Positions 37,674 to 46,143 of a stretch of 64,000 bases of DNA are shown here, in pieces. The translations under genes were made by a program, and so were the position numbers. The notes below the pieces were generated by a model. That model saw only the letters and a program-made list of their open reading frames with translations, was not told the origin of the DNA and searched no databases. Location of the stretch: NCBI RefSeq assembly GCF_009856295.1, contig NZ_WMEU01000008.1, forward strand, positions 1 to 64,000. The letters are read 5' to 3'. How positions within the stretch are numbered: the first letter of the stretch is position 1; each line of letters opens with the position of its first letter. The DNA comes from Pontibacillus yanchengensis (GTDB taxonomy: Bacteria > Bacillota > Bacilli > Bacillales > BH030062).

Positions 37674-37740
37674 AAAAGCTGGAGGCGCCCGCTTAGCGAC
37701 GTATGGATGGCTGCCTACACGCCGTAGGTTGGTTCTATAG
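37674..37740 (+). repeat. Left-end fragment of the 200-bp intergenic repeat
   Basis: AAAGCTGGAGGCGCCCGCTT, AGCGACGTATGGATGGCTGC and CCTACACGCCGTAGGTTGGT match the left third of the full repeat; the rest is missing. It lies directly downstream of yutH. Confidence 0.8.
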
Positions 37741-37768
37741 TACTGGAAGTATTACATACAGTTTGATA

Positions 37769-38752
37769 CTAGTACCAATCAAGCGTTGGTATCCGAACTT
37801 TATTCACATCCAACCTGATTCCTTCAAAAAAGTGATGAAGTATTTTTTCATAATTGACTTGATTCTCAAGCTCATGTCGCAATTGATCCTCCTGTGTTCT
37901 ACCAGAATGGTTGGTATGATTAAACCATTCATCTAAGCGATCAAATAAGTTTATAGGTAGAATCAGCCTCGCATAAACTAGTCTCCACCCAAATATAGAT
38001 AAAGGACGTATAGCTTCATAATCATCCATAAAAGCTCGAATATCCTGAAAACCACTCTCCCCTTTTTCAAGTAGTTGATACCTTATCCACTCTGCAATAT
38101 CTCTTGAAGGGTGATCGTACACAATCGTATTACTCCATATCGTTTGATCAAGCAGACTAGGGTGAAGGCGTTGCACAGTAAAGGTTCCTTGGTCGTATTG
38201 TTCATACCTCCAATCCTGTTCACTTTCTTGTAGATATTGGATGGCGTTTTCAACCACTCCTTCTAAATAAGGGTACGTTTCAATAAACAAACGTTGGAAC
38301 GATGAAGCAGGGTGAATATCCCATTGCTGTTTGTATAATGCAGTCCAAGCATCCATTTTTTCTTCCCATAACGTCTTCCACTTTCCATAGCGGGAAATGT
38401 GTTGTGGTTGGTAAGGGTATTGTTGCCCCAATTCGTGAAAGCGCGCAAGCCAAGACCCATGAGATTGATCTTTGGAGAATAGTTCTCCAACATAAACGAG
38501 CATATATTCTTGATTTTCAATAGTTGTACGTAACGCACCTTCTTTCGTGAAAATTGGTAACGTCGTATAGGGCCATTGATTACTCAACAAATACTCACTA
38601 AGCGATCGCTGCTCAAATACTTCCTCATCTGTTACGTTATGAGCTGGTAATAAAGCAACATATCCATCAGAACTCTCATACCCTTTAACTCCAAATTGAT
38701 TCCATTCCCTACCTACTATTATGTCGTACTGAGCTTCAATTTCTTCCTTCAT
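37769..38752 (-). CDS. yutH: Spore coat protein YutH (CotS-family kinase-like fold)
   Basis: A 327-residue protein of the YutH/CotS group, which has an aminoglycoside-phosphotransferase-like fold and is tied to the spore coat. QRLHPSLLDQTIWSN marks the region where active kinases have HGDLHxxN, but the catalytic Asp and Asn pattern is degenerate, so it is probably not an active kinase. It is rich in Trp and Tyr. It is divergent from yutG, as in B. subtilis. No clear terminator follows. Confidence 0.88.
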   Translation of the reverse strand: MKEEIEAQYDIIVGREWNQFGVKGYESSDGYVALLPAHNVTDEEVFEQRSLSEYLLSNQWPYTTLPIFTKEGALRTTIENQEYMLVYVGELFSKDQSHGSWLARFHELGQQYPYQPQHISRYGKWKTLWEEKMDAWTALYKQQWDIHPASSFQRLFIETYPYLEGVVENAIQYLQESEQDWRYEQYDQGTFTVQRLHPSLLDQTIWSNTIVYDHPSRDIAEWIRYQLLEKGESGFQDIRAFMDDYEAIRPLSIFGWRLVYARLILPINLFDRLDEWFNHTNHSGRTQEDQLRHELENQVNYEKILHHFFEGIRLDVNKVRIPTLDWY

Positions 38753-38919
38753 TTACCTCACCCACCAAATAAAATTTCTTCTTATTCTTATCTTTATGTA
38801 TAATAGAAAAAAGAAGAACATTAGGACATTTTGTTCTATAGAATAATGGAAAGTTGTTTCTCTATGGAAGAATAGGTTATAGTAAGAAAATATAGACAAA
38901 GAAAGAATGGGTGATAACG

Positions 38920-39417
38920 ATGAGTGAAAAGAAGATGAGTAAACTAGAAGAAAAAGCTCGCACATGGCTTACAGAGCGCGGTGTCACAGTTGACGATATG
39001 GCAGATCTTGTCTATTATTTACAATCCAAATATCATGATGATTTATCTTTTGATGAATGTAGACATAATGTAGAGCGTGTTATTTCCAAGCGTGAAGTAC
39101 AAAATGCGATTCTAACAGGAATTCAACTAGATATTTTAGCTGAGAAAGGGATGCTGGAGTCCCCTTTACAAGATACGATTGAAGCTGATGAGGGGCTTTA
39201 TGGCGTTGATGAAATTATTGCCTTGTCGATTGTAAATGTGTACGGTTCTATTGGATTTACAAACTACGGCTTTATTGATAAGCAAAAACCAGGCATTTTA
39301 GGAAAACTAAACGATAAATCAAACGGTTGCCACACCTTCCTTGACGATATTGTAGGAGCCATTGCAGCTGCTGCATCAAGTCGTTTAGCACATAGTGAAG
39401 AGAACGAAGAAGTCTAG
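38920..39417 (+). CDS. yutG: Phosphatidylglycerophosphatase A-family protein (YutG)
   Basis: A 165-residue protein related to PgpA, which dephosphorylates phosphatidylglycerophosphate. GLYGVDEIIALSIVNVYGSIG and NGCHTFLDDIVGAIAAA are the conserved family blocks. Unlike E. coli PgpA it shows no strong membrane helices, as is normal for the YutG branch, so its role is less sure. The start at 38920 has GGGTGAT upstream. Confidence 0.88.
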   Translation: MSEKKMSKLEEKARTWLTERGVTVDDMADLVYYLQSKYHDDLSFDECRHNVERVISKREVQNAILTGIQLDILAEKGMLESPLQDTIEADEGLYGVDEIIALSIVNVYGSIGFTNYGFIDKQKPGILGKLNDKSNGCHTFLDDIVGAIAAAASSRLAHSEENEEV

Positions 39418-39501
39418 AAAATTAATTCTAGGCTTCTTTTTATTTCTACCGGTTTTTATGTTAGAATATTTTTACATTTTATGAAAGATAAGGAGAATTT
39501 G

Positions 39502-41055
39502 ATGAAGCACTTTTTCAAAAAACGTTTATATTGGTTAATTCCCTTTCTAATCGTATTAGCTTCCATATCGCTTGTGTTTTTTCAACGAATAGAAGCCATT
39601 TCAAAAGATCCAGATACGAATTGGAGCCGTAAGGTAGAGGTAGGAAAAACAACCATAAATCGGTCTCCCTATGTGGAAAAAAGAGATAATCAATACGTTA
39701 TAACCCAATTTATTGATGGCGATCTCAACAAGACGGTATGGAACCATCAATTTGACGAATTAGAAACACAAACCATTGAAGTCCCCTTTGGTAAATGGGA
39801 TCCTTTCTTTTATCAGGATGACTTTCTTGCCTATTTCAATGGGGAAGAAATAGTAGATAAACAAAAGAAGGTAATCTCAAAAGCAGATACTTTCTATCCA
39901 ACAGCTAATACATTTTTTTATACATATAATCAACAAGTATATCGATATAATCCAGAAACAAAGAAAACCTCTACCTTATTAGATATTCCTAAGGGGTACT
40001 CTATCATTCCGATTAAGCAATCGGGCAACAACGCCCCACCTATTTACTTCAAGCGAACAAAAGGTAATAAAATAAATGTCATCGCATATCAACATGGTGA
40101 TGAGGGGTATAAAAGAATAGCAACTAAATCCGCCCAGTTCCCTCCCAGTCAACAAGTTGAAGAAGTGATAGTCTCCACAACAAACGAAAAGATTGGTCTC
40201 TTCGTTTTAGCAAGCGTATCAACTGGAAATCAGAAAACATTATACCCTTATATAGCAGAGGCAAATTTGAATGGCTCTGAAGTTGATTTAAATGAAACAC
40301 AACTTAATGACCCTCATTCAGGCGGAGGGTTAAGAGAACCTAGTGAGTTTTCTGCTACTTATCGAAATAATACGTTCCATGTCCTTTTTAAAGCTAGTGG
40401 TAAAACAGATAGAAGCAACGTCACAGATCGATCTTTCAATGTGTATGAACTAGCTTATCAAGATGGAAATGCACAAGTAGAACGAAGAAGTCACTCTTAT
40501 CGATTAATTTTTCACCCTACTTATATAGATAACCAAACTGTCATTTGGAATGAGATAGCAGATCCATATAAATTATTTATTGCTTCTTCCAATCCTGATG
40601 TCGTCCATAAAGCTAACCGTTATACATTTGATGATGCGTTAATTGCTTTTGGGGATACGATGTCGATGCTGTTTAAAGGACTGGTTACAGTTGTCCTTAC
40701 TTCCCATTGGTTCATCTGGCCATTAGCATTCTTTGCTGCTTTGTTCTTGATATTTCGAAAATTCACAGACGAAGACCCTCATTGGGTATTCTATGCAGGC
40801 GTAGGCATCTATTTAGCAGCAGCTCTGTTATTAAAAAGCCATTTCTTTATTCCGTCATTTAACAGTACAGCTCCTGCTTATTTTAGCTTCACAGGTAGCT
40901 CCTATTTTTACATTATCTTTTTTGCACTTCTAGCTTATTTATGTGTGAAGCTAACTAGTGATGAATGGAGTTCTGTGTTAAAAGCAACCTATTTTATCGG
41001 AGTTCATATCTTGTTTATGATTTGTATCCTTGGACCTTATGTAATTTTCTTCTAA
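39502..41055 (+). CDS. Large membrane protein with extracytoplasmic domain, unknown
   Basis: A 517-residue protein. A membrane anchor (about 9-29, LYWLIPFLIVLASISLVFF) is followed by a long extracytoplasmic domain (about 35-385) with many beta-strand-like stretches, perhaps a propeller-like fold. Four or more membrane helices follow (about 400-425, 440-458, 475-495, 500-517). The start at 39502 has AAGGAG upstream. I do not recognise the family. It lies between yutG and yutF, which I recall as adjacent in B. subtilis, so it appears to be a lineage-specific insertion. Confidence 0.82.
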   Translation: MKHFFKKRLYWLIPFLIVLASISLVFFQRIEAISKDPDTNWSRKVEVGKTTINRSPYVEKRDNQYVITQFIDGDLNKTVWNHQFDELETQTIEVPFGKWDPFFYQDDFLAYFNGEEIVDKQKKVISKADTFYPTANTFFYTYNQQVYRYNPETKKTSTLLDIPKGYSIIPIKQSGNNAPPIYFKRTKGNKINVIAYQHGDEGYKRIATKSAQFPPSQQVEEVIVSTTNEKIGLFVLASVSTGNQKTLYPYIAEANLNGSEVDLNETQLNDPHSGGGLREPSEFSATYRNNTFHVLFKASGKTDRSNVTDRSFNVYELAYQDGNAQVERRSHSYRLIFHPTYIDNQTVIWNEIADPYKLFIASSNPDVVHKANRYTFDDALIAFGDTMSMLFKGLVTVVLTSHWFIWPLAFFAALFLIFRKFTDEDPHWVFYAGVGIYLAAALLLKSHFFIPSFNSTAPAYFSFTGSSYFYIIFFALLAYLCVKLTSDEWSSVLKATYFIGVHILFMICILGPYVIFF

Positions 41056-41090
41056 ATAACAGACGGTTTGTTCACGTACAAATAATATTT

Positions 41091-41137
41091 AAAAACGACC
41101 TACCCATGCGATGCTCATGAGTTAGGTCGTTTTTTTG
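41091..41137. terminator. Bidirectional terminator between the membrane-protein gene and yutF
   Basis: AAAACGACCTA pairs with TAGGTCGTTTT, with A and T runs on the two sides, between convergent genes. Confidence 0.9.
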
Positions 41138-41139
41138 CA

Positions 41140-41913
41140 TTACCTAAGCATAGGTATCCATTCCGATAAAGAGGCTATAGAATACTTAGGTTGACGTTCA
41201 TATTGGGATAATAACTCTTTTGTTGTGACACCTGTTTGTACATGCAACGTATCAAGACCAGCATTCATCCCTGCCAAAATATCTGTATGATAATTATCTC
41301 CAACCATGATTACCTCTTCCTTGGACAAACCAAGAGCTTCAATAGCTTGATCCATAATGATCGACTCTGGTTTCCCAATAAACGTTGGCTCCACACCTGT
41401 CGACACGCTAACAACTGACGTGAGAGAACCATTGCCAGGAAGCATCCCTCTTTCGGTAGGAATGGCGATATCACCATTTGTTGATAAAAAGGTTGCACCA
41501 TTTCGAACTTGTAAACAAGCAATAGCCAATTTCTCATACGTTATGTCACGGTCAATCCCCATCACTACAAAATCACAATCATCCTCCACAATGCTATGTC
41601 CAGATTCCGCTAATGTGTGAAATAATCCTTCTTCCCCAATGGCAAACACTCTTGCATGTTCTTTTCGATCCTTGATATAACTTCCTGTAGCAGTACTTGA
41701 TGTGAAAATTTGTTCAGCTCGTGCTGGAATATCAAATTTGTTTAACTTCTCCGCCACTTGCTCTGGTTTTCTCGAAGAATTGTTGGTTACAAACAGATGA
41801 GGAATCCCCTCCTCCTGTAGAGCTTTCACAAAATCAGAAGCAGCTTCTATTCGTTCTGACCCTCTATACATCGTTCCATCTAGATCGATTAAGTATCCTT
41901 TATATGATTGCAT
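41140..41913 (-). CDS. yutF: HAD-superfamily phosphatase, NagD/PNPase type (YutF)
   Basis: A 257-residue HAD class IIA phosphatase. Motif I is LIDLDGTMYRG (about 8-18), motif II FVTNNSSR, and motif III/IV GKPESIIMDQA and MVGDNYHTDI. Family members act on sugar phosphates or nucleotides in cytosol, with p-nitrophenyl phosphate as a model substrate. The start at 41913 has AGAAGGAA upstream and matches YutF length. Confidence 0.93.
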   Translation of the reverse strand: MQSYKGYLIDLDGTMYRGSERIEAASDFVKALQEEGIPHLFVTNNSSRKPEQVAEKLNKFDIPARAEQIFTSSTATGSYIKDRKEHARVFAIGEEGLFHTLAESGHSIVEDDCDFVVMGIDRDITYEKLAIACLQVRNGATFLSTNGDIAIPTERGMLPGNGSLTSVVSVSTGVEPTFIGKPESIIMDQAIEALGLSKEEVIMVGDNYHTDILAGMNAGLDTLHVQTGVTTKELLSQYERQPKYSIASLSEWIPMLR

Positions 41914-41954
41914 GTGTATTCCTTCTTTCATTGTTACTACTGTTAAGGTAAAGA

Positions 41955-42012
41955 AAAGCTCAGGACGCCTTTGTCACCTCTAGAGGATAAGCGCTAAATC
42001 TAGACATGTAAA
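41955..42012 (+). repeat. Remnant of an intergenic repeat
   Basis: GGACGCCTTTGTCACC, GAGGATAAGCGCTAAATCTA and GACATGTAAAAG resemble the right edge of the 200-bp repeats. Strongly decayed. Confidence 0.35.
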
Positions 42013-42071
42013 AGTCAATAAATCACACTCATCCTTTATATTGAATAAACATTCTGAAAGTATAACATGAC

Positions 42072-42515
42072 TTATTGGTCTTCATTTGAAAAAGCTGAGA
42101 TAGGTCCTAATTCTTCATTTAAATACCGACGAATATAATGGCTAAAGTCTTCGAGAATGGTAACGTGTTCATTCATCATCTGTTGTAATTCATCATGATT
42201 CATATCCGTATATTCTCTAACTAATTGTTTTCTTATAGCAATAACTGCTTTATATGCTTCCTCTTCGCTTTCAGGTAATACCGTTTCATCAATCAAAATA
42301 TCAATGATATCCTCATAGCTTCCAGGATCACGCATGATAAACCCATCAATCATCATATTTCCTACATCGACAATGGATTCGATTGTCATCTGAACACATC
42401 TTTCTAACCCTAACCGTTTTAATGGGGTATCTACTGCTTCATTCTTATAATCCACGAGCAATTGCTCTAGGTATTGCAAAGTTGATTCAATTTTAGAACG
42501 ATCTACAAAATACAT
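42072..42515 (-). CDS. yutE: DUF86/HepT-like protein YutE
   Basis: A 147-residue all-helical protein of the DUF86 family, related to HepT toxins of the HEPN RNase class. MYFVDRSKIESTL and RDPGSYEDIIDILIDE are typical of the YutE branch. The region where HepT has its RNase motif (R-x4-H/Y) reads RKQLVREY, without the His. No MNT-type antitoxin gene is adjacent, so a toxin-antitoxin pair is not indicated. The start at 42515 has GGAGGG upstream. Confidence 0.88.
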   Translation of the reverse strand: MYFVDRSKIESTLQYLEQLLVDYKNEAVDTPLKRLGLERCVQMTIESIVDVGNMMIDGFIMRDPGSYEDIIDILIDETVLPESEEEAYKAVIAIRKQLVREYTDMNHDELQQMMNEHVTILEDFSHYIRRYLNEELGPISAFSNEDQ

Positions 42516-42661
42516 CTCGTTCCCTCCATTCATCTTTTTCATGCTCTAGTGGTATCATATCATATACAAGCTATCATTAAATTTACATTTACCAGTTAAG
42601 TTTTGAAGGGTTTTTTGCTATAGTATAGATTGAAATCTTTGAAGCGGAGGAACGTTTAACT

Positions 42662-43633
42662 ATGGATCGTGAATTAGCTCTAGAACTTGTACGTGTAACA
42701 GAAGCAGCAGCAGTAAGCTCAGCCCAATGGATGGGAAGAGGTCAAAAAGATGAAGCGGATGATGCTGCAACCACAGCAATGAGGACTATGTTTGATTCTA
42801 TTGCTATGGAAGGTACAGTTGTTATCGGTGAAGGTGAACTAGATGAAGCACCAATGTTATATATTGGTGAAAAGCTTGGAAATGGGAACGGACCTGAGGT
42901 AGATATTGCCGTTGACCCGTTAGAAGGAACAAATATTGTCGCAAAAGGGCACAATAATGCCATGAGTGTTATTGCTGCAGCTGATCGTGGTGCACTATTG
43001 CATGCACCAGATATGTACATGCAGAAAGTAGCAGTAGGAAAACAAGCACGTGGTCAAATCAGGTTGGATGATCCAATTGAAAAGACGATTGAAACCGTTG
43101 CAAAAGCTAACAATAAACGTATTAATGACTTAACCGTAATTGTTCAAGAACGTCCTCGTCACAACGAACTTGTCGAGCGAATCAGAGCAAAAGGAGCTCG
43201 TGTGAAACTGTTTGGAGATGGAGATGTGGAAGCGTCTATTGCTACATGCCTCCCTCATACTGGTATTGATCTATTCGTAGGAACTGGAGGAGCTCCTGAA
43301 GGTGTGATTTCAGCTGCAGCCGTCAAATGTTTAGGCGGTGACATGCAAGCTCGTCTCGTCCCACAAAATGAGGAAGAAGCTCAGCGTTGTAGTGATATGG
43401 GATTAAACGATCCTAGACAATTATTAACGCATCATGATTTAGTGAGTAGTGATGATGCACTCTTCGCAGCTACTGGCGTAACAGAAGGTGAACTGCTACA
43501 TGGGGTTAAATTCCTTGGTGGGGACTTAGCCGAAACGGACTCAATTGTAATGAGAGCAAAAACAGGTACAATTCGATTTATTAAAGCAAACCACCATCTG
43601 GACAATAAACCTCATTTACTAAAAAATGACTAA
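42662..43633 (+). CDS. glpX: Fructose-1,6-bisphosphatase class II (GlpX)
   Basis: A 323-residue metal-dependent phosphatase for gluconeogenesis. The family motifs GEGELDEAPMLYIGEKLG, DIAVDPLEGTNIVA and GTGGAPEGVISAAAVK are present. GCGGAGGAAC precedes the ATG. It is co-transcribed with the DUF3055 gene and divergent from yutE. Confidence 0.95.
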   Translation: MDRELALELVRVTEAAAVSSAQWMGRGQKDEADDAATTAMRTMFDSIAMEGTVVIGEGELDEAPMLYIGEKLGNGNGPEVDIAVDPLEGTNIVAKGHNNAMSVIAAADRGALLHAPDMYMQKVAVGKQARGQIRLDDPIEKTIETVAKANNKRINDLTVIVQERPRHNELVERIRAKGARVKLFGDGDVEASIATCLPHTGIDLFVGTGGAPEGVISAAAVKCLGGDMQARLVPQNEEEAQRCSDMGLNDPRQLLTHHDLVSSDDALFAATGVTEGELLHGVKFLGGDLAETDSIVMRAKTGTIRFIKANHHLDNKPHLLKND

Positions 43634-43651
43634 TCCCAGGAGGTTAGAGCA

Positions 43652-43921
43652 TTGGAAGAGAATCGATTTTTCCTTTATGATGAAAAAGAAAATACGCACA
43701 CAAGATTTGTAAGTTTCATGGGAGATGCCCATCGGTATGACTTAGCGATTATTACTTCAAGTCGTTATTACGGCAAGAAAATAGTTGTTGACCTGCAAGG
43801 TAGTCATTATGCCATTCTTGGACAAGATGATGTGGAAGAAGAAGGTTATCTTGAACATGCGTACAATTTAACGGAAGTCGAAGCCGAAGAATTGAGAGAA
43901 TTTCTCCGGGAAATTGTATAA
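43652..43921 (+). CDS. DUF3055/SAV0927-family protein
   Basis: An 89-residue acidic cytosolic protein. RFVSFMGDAHRYDLAIITSSRYYGKKI and YLEHAYNLTEVEAEELREFL are the conserved parts of a small Firmicutes family of unknown function; the family name is recalled, not searched. The start is TTG at 43652 with CCAGGAGG upstream. It lies 18 bases after glpX, so they share a transcript. Confidence 0.85.
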   Translation: MEENRFFLYDEKENTHTRFVSFMGDAHRYDLAIITSSRYYGKKIVVDLQGSHYAILGQDDVEEEGYLEHAYNLTEVEAEELREFLREIV

Positions 43922-43958
43922 AAGTAAAATAGAACGCAAAAAAACTTCATTCATAACA

Positions 43959-43999
43959 AACCCTCCTAAGGTTAAAACTAAAACCGAAGGAGGGTTTTA
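43959..43999 (+). promoter_or_regulatory. Terminator-like hairpin that contains the next gene's Shine-Dalgarno
   Basis: AAACCCTCCT (43959-43968) pairs with AGGAGGGTTT (43989-43998), with an inner GGTT/AACC extension. The 3' arm is the ribosome binding site of the gene starting at 44002. The T run is only four bases. Confidence 0.8.
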
Positions 44000-44001
44000 C
44001 T

Positions 44002-44322
44002 ATGGCACAAAATGACAAAAATATAAATAAAAATCCGGACTCAGATGGATATTCTGACTTCGCTAACGTAGAAGCAATGAGGAACTATCTAACTCCAGAG
44101 CAATTACCAGAGGGACCATATGGTGCTCCTCGTAATAAATACAAACCTGTGGAAAACAAAAGCACACCATGGAAAGAAGGACAGCGTTACTATAGCGCAT
44201 TTAACTATGAATTCAAATCGCTACACGAAGACATGCCTAGACACGACACTCCAGCCCATCCAACCCACGACCATCCAGACATGGAGAAAAAGCCGTCTCA
44301 AGAACAGCAAAATCAAAAATAA
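44002..44322 (+). CDS. Small hydrophilic conserved protein
   Basis: A 106-residue protein without membrane segments, rich in Asn, Pro, His and Glu. YLTPEQLPEGPYGAP, ENKSTPWKEGQRYYSAFNYEFK and LHEDMPRHDTPAHPTHD look like a family I vaguely associate with DUF3905 of Bacillus, but I am not sure. Function unknown. The start has AGGAGGG, which is locked in a hairpin (43959-43999). Confidence 0.72.
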   Translation: MAQNDKNINKNPDSDGYSDFANVEAMRNYLTPEQLPEGPYGAPRNKYKPVENKSTPWKEGQRYYSAFNYEFKSLHEDMPRHDTPAHPTHDHPDMEKKPSQEQQNQK

Positions 44323-44356
44323 TTAGAACAAGTCATACAGGATGCATTGCTGCAAG

Positions 44357-44392
44357 TAAAAAAAGAGCTTGGGTTCCAAGCTCTTTTTTACT
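44357..44392 (+). terminator. Terminator of the small hydrophilic gene
   Basis: AAAAAAGAGCTTGG pairs with CCAAGCTCTTTTTT. Confidence 0.93.
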
Positions 44393-44410
44393 GGGTAATT
44401 TTCCTTCCCC

Positions 44411-44765
44411 CCATTATCTTGGAAACTTGAATTCAAGATAAAACCAAACGAACGCAAAGTGGGACGGGGGATAGGGCTGTCGCTCCTATTTTTTAAGCTC
44501 TATCTAAAATCTCGCCCTTATATTTCAAAAGTAGCTCCTGTTTTTCGATTCTCGCTCCGAAAGCAGGGAAAGTCGCTCCAAAGCCCATGTTTTAACGCAG
44601 TGACATGACAAGTCCCTCTATGCTGCATGATCGATGCGGTCCGCAAAAAAACCGATGTGTCGAGCTCGCGCAGGGCACGTTTTTTCTTTCATTAACGAAA
44701 CGAAATCATCCATCTCACCGCCACCAAAGTTATCTCGAATCCAAGTCTTCAAGATTATGCCTCTT
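44411..44765. repeat. Mosaic element T3 with terminal inverted repeats
   Basis: Left end CATTATCTTGGAAACTTGAA (44412-44431) is matched, inverted, by CGAATCCAAGTCTTCAAGAT (44736-44755). Inside lies a GCTCC-motif array (44480-44585; GTCGCTCCTATT, TAGCTCCTGTTT, TCGCTCCGAAAG, GTCGCTCCAAAG) ending in the same AAAGCCCATGTTTT that ends the array of T1. No gene is supported. Confidence 0.78.
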
Positions 44766-44775
44766 ATCTAGAATA

Positions 44776-44815
44776 AAAAAACGCATCAGGTCTAGTTTAA
44801 ACCTCATACGTTTTA
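44776..44815 (-). terminator. yutD terminator
   Basis: On the minus strand AAACGTATGAGGT pairs with ACCTGATGCGTTT with two mismatches, followed by seven T residues. Confidence 0.78.
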
Positions 44816-44830
44816 CTTGTAAGGATTCCC

Positions 44831-45106
44831 CTACTTATCCACTTTTTTCATAACAAAATAGGCACAGCCGAAATTACAATACTCATACAGATAGTCGTCT
44901 AACGTACTAATCTTCGTATCAAAGGTAGCTTTAGGATTTTGATCATCAAAAAAACCACGTAGTCTTAATTGACCATAGCCCCAATCGCCTACAATAAAAT
45001 CATATTTACTTAAAATATCGCTGAAACGTTGCTCAATAGCTTCTTCTTGAAACCCTTGTTTTTCATCATGTATAACTTCATAATTTTTTCCTTGTATGAC
45101 AAACAC
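44831..45106 (-). CDS. yutD: YutD-family (DUF1027) protein
   Basis: A 91-residue cytosolic protein. DKYDFIVGDWGYGQLRLRGFF-like and YLYEYCNFGCAYFVMKK are the conserved DUF1027 blocks, the latter with a Cys pair. Function unknown. The start is GTG at 45106 with AAGAGGTGAT upstream. It is divergent from yutC, as in B. subtilis. Confidence 0.92.
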   Translation of the reverse strand: MFVIQGKNYEVIHDEKQGFQEEAIEQRFSDILSKYDFIVGDWGYGQLRLRGFFDDQNPKATFDTKISTLDDYLYEYCNFGCAYFVMKKVDK

Positions 45107-45264
45107 AATCGATCACCTCTTAGCTCTTCTAGTGTATCATAATTTGGATTTTTTTACTTTTAAAAATCATGATAACACAACATTTTCTAGCATGAACTTT
45201 TAAATATGACTAAACCTATAAATAGGGAGAGGAGATGACCATATCATAAAGGAGCGTGTTTCCA

Positions 45265-46017
45265 TTGAACTGTAAATCATGGTTAGCTACTGTAGCTTTA
45301 ACTTCCACATTGGTGATTAGTGGATGTGGAATGAATAATGAGGGAGCAATGGATATGGATGATGCTGACCAATTCAATGCTGCCGGATATAACAATGGCC
45401 AGGCAAAAAATAATGGTTACAACAATCAGAAAAACGGGCGTAATGGCATGGACGAAATGGGAGACTACGGTGATACCAATCGTTCTGAAAACTTCAACTA
45501 TACGGCTACCAAGAATGATAATCGCAAAAACGATCAATTCGGTTTTGTGCGTTATACAGAAGATCAAGTAGGTAAAGACGAAGATGAAGTTCGCTATGGT
45601 GTTATGGACCGTGAACATGTATCTGATTTGATTACGCGCATGATGCTTCAAGGTCAAGGTATTAAAGATGCTGCAACATTAGTAACTGACGCTGAAGCAC
45701 TAATTGCTTATACACCAAATGGTGAAGTGGAGCGTAATGAAACTGCAACCATTGCTAAGAAAACTGCTATGTCTGTTCTTCCACGATACTATGAAGTTTA
45801 TGTAACGGACCAAGATGGAGCTCATAAAGAATTAGCCAATTTAAGCAAAATGAATACTAGCAATGAAAATTACAAAGATCTTCTAGAACAAACCATTGCT
45901 GAGATGCGAAAGTCTCCTCAAGGTGAAAAAATGTATAACGACGAAACAAAGTCCATGAAAGATAAACGAGATGTAGAAAAAAATGAAGGTATGGAAAACA
46001 TGGGGATGAATAAATAA
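45265..46017 (+). CDS. yutC: YhcN/YlaJ-family sporulation lipoprotein (YutC)
   Basis: A 250-residue lipoprotein with lipobox VISGC (Cys21), an Asn/Asp/Gly-rich linker (22-95) and the YhcN/YlaJ domain (about 110-225; RMMLQGQGIKDAATLVTDAEALIAY). Family members are linked to spores and germination. The start is TTG at 45265 with AAAGGAG ten bases upstream; a GTG nine bases earlier is too close to that site. It precedes lytH, as in B. subtilis. Confidence 0.9.
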   Translation: MNCKSWLATVALTSTLVISGCGMNNEGAMDMDDADQFNAAGYNNGQAKNNGYNNQKNGRNGMDEMGDYGDTNRSENFNYTATKNDNRKNDQFGFVRYTEDQVGKDEDEVRYGVMDREHVSDLITRMMLQGQGIKDAATLVTDAEALIAYTPNGEVERNETATIAKKTAMSVLPRYYEVYVTDQDGAHKELANLSKMNTSNENYKDLLEQTIAEMRKSPQGEKMYNDETKSMKDKRDVEKNEGMENMGMNK

Positions 46018-46036
46018 CAGTATTGAGCATTTTGCT

Positions 46037-46072
46037 TTTAAGACCAGTATTCATAATACTGGTCTTTTTAAC
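46037..46072 (+). terminator. yutC terminator
   Basis: AAGACCAGTAT pairs with ATACTGGTCTT around a 5-base loop, followed by T residues. Confidence 0.92.
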
Positions 46073-46143
46073 ATTTACCAATCATGTTTTTCTTATCATT
46101 TCGCACACTAAAGGTAACGAAGTAATTAGGAGGTGAAAGACGC

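Noticed and set aside
42072..42515. yutE as the toxin of a HepT-MNT toxin-antitoxin pair
   Set aside because: No nucleotidyltransferase gene is adjacent and the RNase motif lacks its His; the protein fits the chromosomal YutE branch.
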